DNA from: Candidatus Zixiibacteriota bacterium
GTDB lineage: Bacteria > Zixibacteria > MSB-5A5 > SM1-73
Assembly: GCA_023129805.1 (NCBI GenBank)
Contig: JAGMBK010000071.1
Span: 1 to 9,343 of the forward strand
DNA: 9,343 nt
Reading direction: 5' to 3'
Position 1 is the first letter of the stretch. Each line of letters opens with the position of its first letter. Both the position numbers and the translations under genes were made by a program. Shown in pieces: positions 6,886-9,343 of this stretch. Under the pieces are notes generated by a model. It was given only the letters and a program-made list of their open reading frames with translations, was not told the origin of the DNA and made no database searches.

Positions 6886-8169
6886 TTATTCTCCAAATTC
6901 CGGGAAGATCGCCTCCACTCCATCCCTTAGGGTTATTATCCCTTCCATCCGATTTTGTCCATCCACCACCGGTATGGTCAAGAATTTATATTTCTTAAAG
7001 GTTTCAGCCACCTGCTTGAGTGGATCATCGACTTTCAATTTGATAATATCCCGGTTCATAAAACTGCTAATTTTCGCTTCCGGTGGATTCAAAATCAACT
7101 CTCGCAGTGTCACCACTCCAAGCAGCTTCTCCTGTTCATCCGTCACATAGATGTATGAAATATTATCCAGAGGATTATCTGATTGCTTGAAGATTCCCAT
7201 AACTTTTTCCACGTTATCTGTTTGTAGACATGAAATGTAATCAGTTGTCATTATGCCCCCGGCAGTTTCTTCCTCAAAATTTAGAAGCTCCTCCAACTCC
7301 TCTCTTTTATCTTCCTCTAAAGCCTTAATCAACTCCTGCTTCTTTTCGTCTGGTAGATCCTGAAGCAGGTCTACTGCTTCATCTGGCTCCATCTCCTCTA
7401 ATATGTCTGAGGCACGCTCCTCGGATAACTCCTCAATTAAAGAGATTCTGGTTTGATCGTCTGTCTCCTCTAATGCATCTGCCTGGGTCTCCACATCCAA
7501 GGCTCCGAACACATAAGATCGTTCGTGTCGATCCAATTCTTCCAGGATGTCTGCCAGATCGGAAGGATGAATTTCGGAGAGTTTGCGGTGTGTTACATTG
7601 AGCTTTAAAGCTTTCTTTTGGGGGTCATGCGACAGAGGCTGAACATATTTCCAGGAAAGAAGCTTGTTGGGGATCTGATAGGCAAAAAGCCAGTTGGTGA
7701 GAGCATCCACATATCTGATCCAGCCCAGACGGCGGAATATACCCCTTATGCCGAAATCCACATGCACCACCCTGAGCTCTCCCTCAGCCAGCAATAGATG
7801 AAGATCATTCACTCTCTCCACTTTTGCTCCATGGGTGTCTAACACTTGATTATCCAATATCTCATCTTTTAGAAGTATCTCTCCCTCTTCTATTTTCAGA
7901 TCCAACCTCCGGCTTTTCGCATCCTCCTTTAATCTGATCACATTTCCGTTGATGCTCTCCACTGCGTGCCAGGGAAACGATATAATCCCTCCACCTCTTT
8001 TTTGTCGCACGCGCACCGAGACCACTGGAGGAAAAAGCTCTCCCAACCTAACCCTTAAGTCCACCACCTTGCCGATGATCTTTCCTTTAGAATTGATCAC
8101 CCTTCGGTTCAAGATCTCCGTAAGAAAGGTAAACATCTTCAAGGTTTCTTGTTGAACATTGCTTTTCAT
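6886..8169 (-). CDS. PRC-barrel / MgtE_N / CBS-pair protein (pore-less MgtE-like regulatory protein)
   Basis: A 427-aa soluble protein with no membrane helix. Order of parts: a PRC-barrel (about 14-95, LTEILNRRVINSKGKIIGKVVDLRV), a second PRC-like half (about 103-180), an MgtE N-terminal superhelical domain (about 195-310) with SEIHPSDLADILEEL (198-212), MEPDEAVDLLQDLPDE (260-275) and the linker EEETAGGIMTTDYI (299-312), then two CBS motifs (about 313-362 and 367-424). In MgtE channels the N and CBS domains sense cytosolic Mg2+ and gate the pore; here the pore is missing and an Nramp gene follows 217 bp downstream, so this is a likely regulator or partner of that transporter (inference). It is very acidic in the MgtE_N part, which would suit cation binding. 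No ribosome site is visible before the ATG at 8169; an alternative ATG at 8136 (M12) sits right at the PRC domain and also lacks one, so the start is uncertain. Confidence 0.88.
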   Translation of the reverse strand: MKSNVQQETLKMFTFLTEILNRRVINSKGKIIGKVVDLRVRLGELFPPVVSVRVRQKRGGGIISFPWHAVESINGNVIRLKEDAKSRRLDLKIEEGEILLKDEILDNQVLDTHGAKVERVNDLHLLLAEGELRVVHVDFGIRGIFRRLGWIRYVDALTNWLFAYQIPNKLLSWKYVQPLSHDPQKKALKLNVTHRKLSEIHPSDLADILEELDRHERSYVFGALDVETQADALEETDDQTRISLIEELSEERASDILEEMEPDEAVDLLQDLPDEKKQELIKALEEDKREELEELLNFEEETAGGIMTTDYISCLQTDNVEKVMGIFKQSDNPLDNISYIYVTDEQEKLLGVVTLRELILNPPEAKISSFMNRDIIKLKVDDPLKQVAETFKKYKFLTIPVVDGQNRMEGIITLRDGVEAIFPEFGE

Positions 8170-8256
8170 GGCAGATTAAAAGTTTCTTTTTTTAAACAAA
8201 AGTGCTGCGTTTCGTCCAGATTTAGCGTAAGCAAGCCTTTACAGTTTGTGAGTTTC

Positions 8257-8281
8257 GGTATGAACCATCCTGGTTCATACC
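8257..8281. repeat. GGTATGAACC palindrome, copy 2 (REP-like)
   Basis: GGTATGAACCA (8257-8267), loop TCC, then the exact complement (8271-8281): an 11-bp stem matching the hairpin at 1640-1663. A flanking GTTT/AAAC pair (8252-8255/8282-8285) can extend it past one bulge. A second hairpin, CCAAACC (8280-8286), loop GTTAA, GGTTTGG (8292-8298), shares its bases, so the two folds exclude each other in part. It lies about 90 bases upstream of the PRC/MgtE_N/CBS gene. Confidence 0.75.
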
Positions 8282-8296
8282 AAACCGTTAAGGTTT

Positions 8297-8466
8297 GGCT
8301 ACGCGACTAAAGGAAATTCAAAAATCAAAGAGCAAAATGTGAAATTGCAATTCAAAATTGAAAATTAACAAGAGACAAAGAGACAAGATCTAAGAATAAT
8401 TTTAAATTTTTAATTGCACCTTTGAATTTTTCTTTTTGCATTTTGAAATTTTAAAAGCGCGTAGCC
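8297..8466. mobile_element. 170-bp MITE-like imperfect palindrome
   Basis: Ends are the perfect 9-bp inverted repeat GGCTACGCG (8297-8305) and its complement (8458-8466). Inside, 49-base A/T-rich arms (8319-8367 and 8397-8445) are complementary at 38 of 49 positions by my alignment, around a 29-base centre that includes AGAGACAA twice in tandem (8371-8386). It encodes nothing recognisable. Terminal inverted repeats with long subterminal complementarity suggest a miniature inverted-repeat element; no clear target duplication was seen. The terminal motif GGCTACGC appears again at 8488-8495. Confidence 0.5.
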
Positions 8467-8495
8467 TCGGTGCCCCGCCAAAGGCGGGGCTACGC
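8459..8495 (-). terminator. GC-rich stem-loop after the small membrane gene, possible terminator
   Basis: Inner stem GGCGGGGC/GCCCCGCC (8483-8490 with 8472-8479) around a 3-base loop; outer GCGTAG (8459-8464) can pair with CTACGC (8490-8495). On the minus strand the stem ends close to GCTTTTAA, so it could terminate transcription of the small gene about 20 bases after its stop. It also has the look of a dispersed GTAGC...GCTAC repeat, so the role is uncertain. Confidence 0.4.
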
Positions 8496-8513
8496 CAGCT
8501 TTCTAAGTATCAT

Positions 8514-8684
8514 TCATTCGATCAGCTTCTTGATACCCCACAAGATCACAAGCACGGGCCAGAAACGTATGATATCCTCTCTTACATATCCGAGGTTGTG
8601 AAGCAAAATCAAGGTCCCGACCACTACCAATAGCAATCCCCAGAAGATCTTACTTCCCTTGTCATGTTTTTGAGATTTAGACAA
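8514..8684 (-). CDS. Small LiaI/LiaF-like transmembrane protein (56 aa, TTG start)
   Basis: Found by hand reading: TTG at 8684 to TGA at 8514-8516. A very strong ribosome site, AAAGGAGG (8691-8698), lies six bases before the TTG, and a TTGACA promoter lies just upstream, so this is a real gene despite its size and rare start. The product has a basic N-terminal tail (KSQKHDKGSK), a helix at about 13-29 (FWGLLLVVVGTLILLHN), a short loop LGYVREDIIRF, and a second helix at about 40-54 (RFWPVLVILWGIKKL). This is the layout of the LiaI-LiaF-like (DUF5668) transmembrane region, known in cell-envelope stress proteins and many small membrane proteins. The function is not established; membrane location is firm. 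There is no close partner gene, and a possible terminator follows. Confidence 0.85.
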   Translation of the reverse strand: MSKSQKHDKGSKIFWGLLLVVVGTLILLHNLGYVREDIIRFWPVLVILWGIKKLIE

Positions 8685-8717
8685 ATTAAACCTCCTTTAT
8701 TTTTTCAAGTTGAACGC

Positions 8718-8746
8718 AAAATATGAGGATCATACATGGTTGTCAA
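8718..8746 (-). promoter_or_regulatory. Sigma-70-type promoter of the small membrane protein gene
   Basis: Minus strand: perfect -35 TTGACA (8741-8746), 17-bp spacer, -10 TATTTT (8718-8723). The predicted start near 8711 gives a leader of about 27 bases. Compared without gaps with the kinase promoter (5148-5185), 26 of 38 positions agree, including TTGACA, CCATGTA and the TTG following the -10. Confidence 0.65.
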
Positions 8747-8790
8747 TTAAAAAAGATGGATCGACATTGTATTGTCGAAGTTCATCCTGC

Positions 8791-8854
8791 CCTTCGGTCC
8801 TGCCTCGCACTGATCCCGCCTTTGGCGGGAGAAGTGAGACCTCAGGGTCGAAGG
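8791..8854. repeat. 64-bp extended imperfect palindrome
   Basis: The outer arms CCTTCGGTCCTG (8791-8802) and CAGGGTCGAAGG (8843-8854) are complementary at 10 of 12 positions. TCGCAC (8805-8810) faces GTGAGA (8834-8839) at 5 of 6, and the centre is a perfect 7-bp stem TCCCGCC/GGCGGGA (8814-8820/8824-8830) with a TTT loop. All stems share one centre near 8822. A short hairpin TCGACA/TGTCGA (8761-8766/8773-8778) lies beside it. The spacer 8747-9103 contains no recognisable gene. Confidence 0.65.
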
Positions 8855-9103
8855 AAGGGGATTCACCCCGAAGGACTTGTCCCAGACGAAAAACGGACGC
8901 CATAAATGTCGCCATTACGTTTCAAGCAAAACTTTCATGGATACTGGATTAAATTTTACTCAAGAATTGCCGTAGTTTCATTTAAGAGAGCTTAGGGAGT
9001 TGAATTATTTCCCTTTTGAGAAGAGGATAAAAGTGACAAATCATCCTTTTCGGTGAAATCGATCATACCACATCATAGAATGTATGTTCCTCTCATAAAA
9101 AGT

Positions 9104-9131
9104 TTGACTTTATTAGATTAAAGATTATATT
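9104..9131 (+). promoter_or_regulatory. Probable prfB promoter
   Basis: Plus strand: -35 TTGACT (9104-9109), 16-bp spacer, -10 TATATT (9126-9131). Transcription would start near 9138 and give a leader of about 50 bases before the prfB ATG. An alternative -10 TATTAA (9128-9133) gives an 18-bp spacer. Confidence 0.5.
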
Positions 9132-9188
9132 AATAGATTGTCTTGAAGACACAAAACAAGCTTTTATTCGCTTACTAAGGAGGAAATT

Positions 9189-9343
9189 ATGACTACGGAT
9201 ATGGATATAGCTATCGATAATATCAAGGGAAGATTAGGAAAATTAAGGGAGTATCTTTGATCTGGAGGGAAAAGAGAAAAAGATCAATGAGTTGGAGAAG
9301 CTTTCTTTGCAACCCGGTTTCTGGAACGACAACCAAAAAGCTC
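9189..9343 (+). CDS. prfB: Peptide chain release factor 2 (RF2), start of gene, read with a +1 frameshift
   Basis: ATG at 9189 follows AAGGAGG (9177-9183) by five bases. The zero frame encodes 23 residues (MTTDMDIAIDNIKGRLGKLREYL) and then meets TGA at 9258-9260. Shifting +1 at CTT TGA continues as DLEGKEKKINELEKLSLQPGFWNDNQKA, which matches the N-terminal helical domain of RF2 (compare the LEQPDVWN region of the E. coli protein). RF2 releases finished peptides at UGA and UAA codons in the cytosolic ribosome. The frameshift makes its synthesis self-regulated: scarce RF2 lets the ribosome pause and slip at its own UGA. The gene is cut by the right edge after about 50 codons, so the GGQ region cannot be seen. 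It is transcribed away from every other gene in the window. Confidence 0.93.
9246..9260 (+). promoter_or_regulatory. Programmed +1 frameshift site of prfB
   Basis: Within the prfB reading frame: an internal Shine-Dalgarno-like AGGGAG (9246-9251), three bases TAT, then the slippery CTT and stop TGA (9255-9260). Element order and spacing match the known RF2 autoregulation site (AGGGGG TAT CTT TGA C in E. coli). The base after the stop is T here rather than C. Confidence 0.92.

Noticed and set aside
8204..8217. Possible sigma-54 promoter (GG and GC at the right distance) upstream of the PRC/MgtE_N/CBS gene
   Set aside because: Only the GG/GC dinucleotides and one or two bases fit TGGCAC-N5-TTGCA, which is expected by chance in spacer DNA.
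8170..8300. Metal-sensing riboswitch (M-box or yybP-ykoY) in the leader of the cation-transport operon
   Set aside because: Hairpins are present, but I could not see the conserved core of either class; the main hairpin is a dispersed repeat also found at 1640.
8436..8633. Plus-strand 65-codon frame
   Set aside because: It is antisense to the small LiaI-like gene and begins inside the MITE-like repeat.
8710..8952. Overlapping short frames on both strands near 8710-8952
   Set aside because: They cover a promoter and an extended palindrome; palindromes often give open frames on both strands, and none has a ribosome site or family resemblance.
9189..9260. Broken prfB pseudogene because of the early TGA
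   Set aside because: The stop lies in a conserved frameshift site and the +1 frame continues with clear RF2 sequence.

Overview
The window looks like chromosomal DNA from a Gram-negative-type bacterium of moderate G+C content. It has strong AGGAGG-type ribosome sites, TTGACA/TATAAT-like promoters and RF2 made by frameshifting. Intergenic space is unusually rich in palindromic repeats (REP/MITE-like) and includes a heptanucleotide array. The protein types (NtrC-family regulator, DUF3795, split MgtE-like/Nramp pair) and the repeats fit an uncultured lineage around the FCB/Zixibacteria or deltaproteobacterial grade. That placement is inference only.

Layout from left to right. (1) 1-925, minus: an EamA/DMT ten-helix transporter, cut by the left edge. 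(2) 926-1139: a cluster of palindromes. (3) 1140-1484, minus: a small ten-cysteine DUF3795 protein. (4) 1485-1673: hairpins and a 19-bp direct repeat that runs into the 3' end of the next gene. (5) 1674-5121, minus: a two-component operon, with a membrane PAS histidine kinase followed 43 bp later by a sigma-54 activator, under a good promoter at 5157-5185. (6) 5418-8169, minus: a PRC/MgtE_N/CBS protein followed by an Nramp-family transporter whose metal-site motifs are not canonical. The gap between them is almost filled by a 27-unit, 7-bp repeat array that reverses polarity inside. (7) 8170-8513: a hairpin also found at 1640 and a 170-bp MITE-like palindrome. (8) 8514-8684, minus: a 56-aa LiaI/LiaF-like membrane protein with a TTG start, easily missed, with a promoter that resembles the kinase promoter. 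(9) 8747-9188: an extended palindrome and the prfB promoter. (10) 9189-9343, plus: the start of prfB (RF2) with its programmed +1 frameshift site, cut by the right edge.

How the genes may work together: the PRC/MgtE_N/CBS protein carries the cytosolic regulatory half of an MgtE magnesium channel without the pore, and it precedes an Nramp-type pore, so the two are probably one divalent-cation transport unit. The kinase and regulator form a self-contained signalling operon whose target is not evident; I found no convincing sigma-54 promoter in the window. The most unusual items are the inverted heptad array in the Nramp leader, the altered Nramp motifs, the promoter pair shared by the kinase and the small membrane gene, and the serine in the regulator's Walker A motif.
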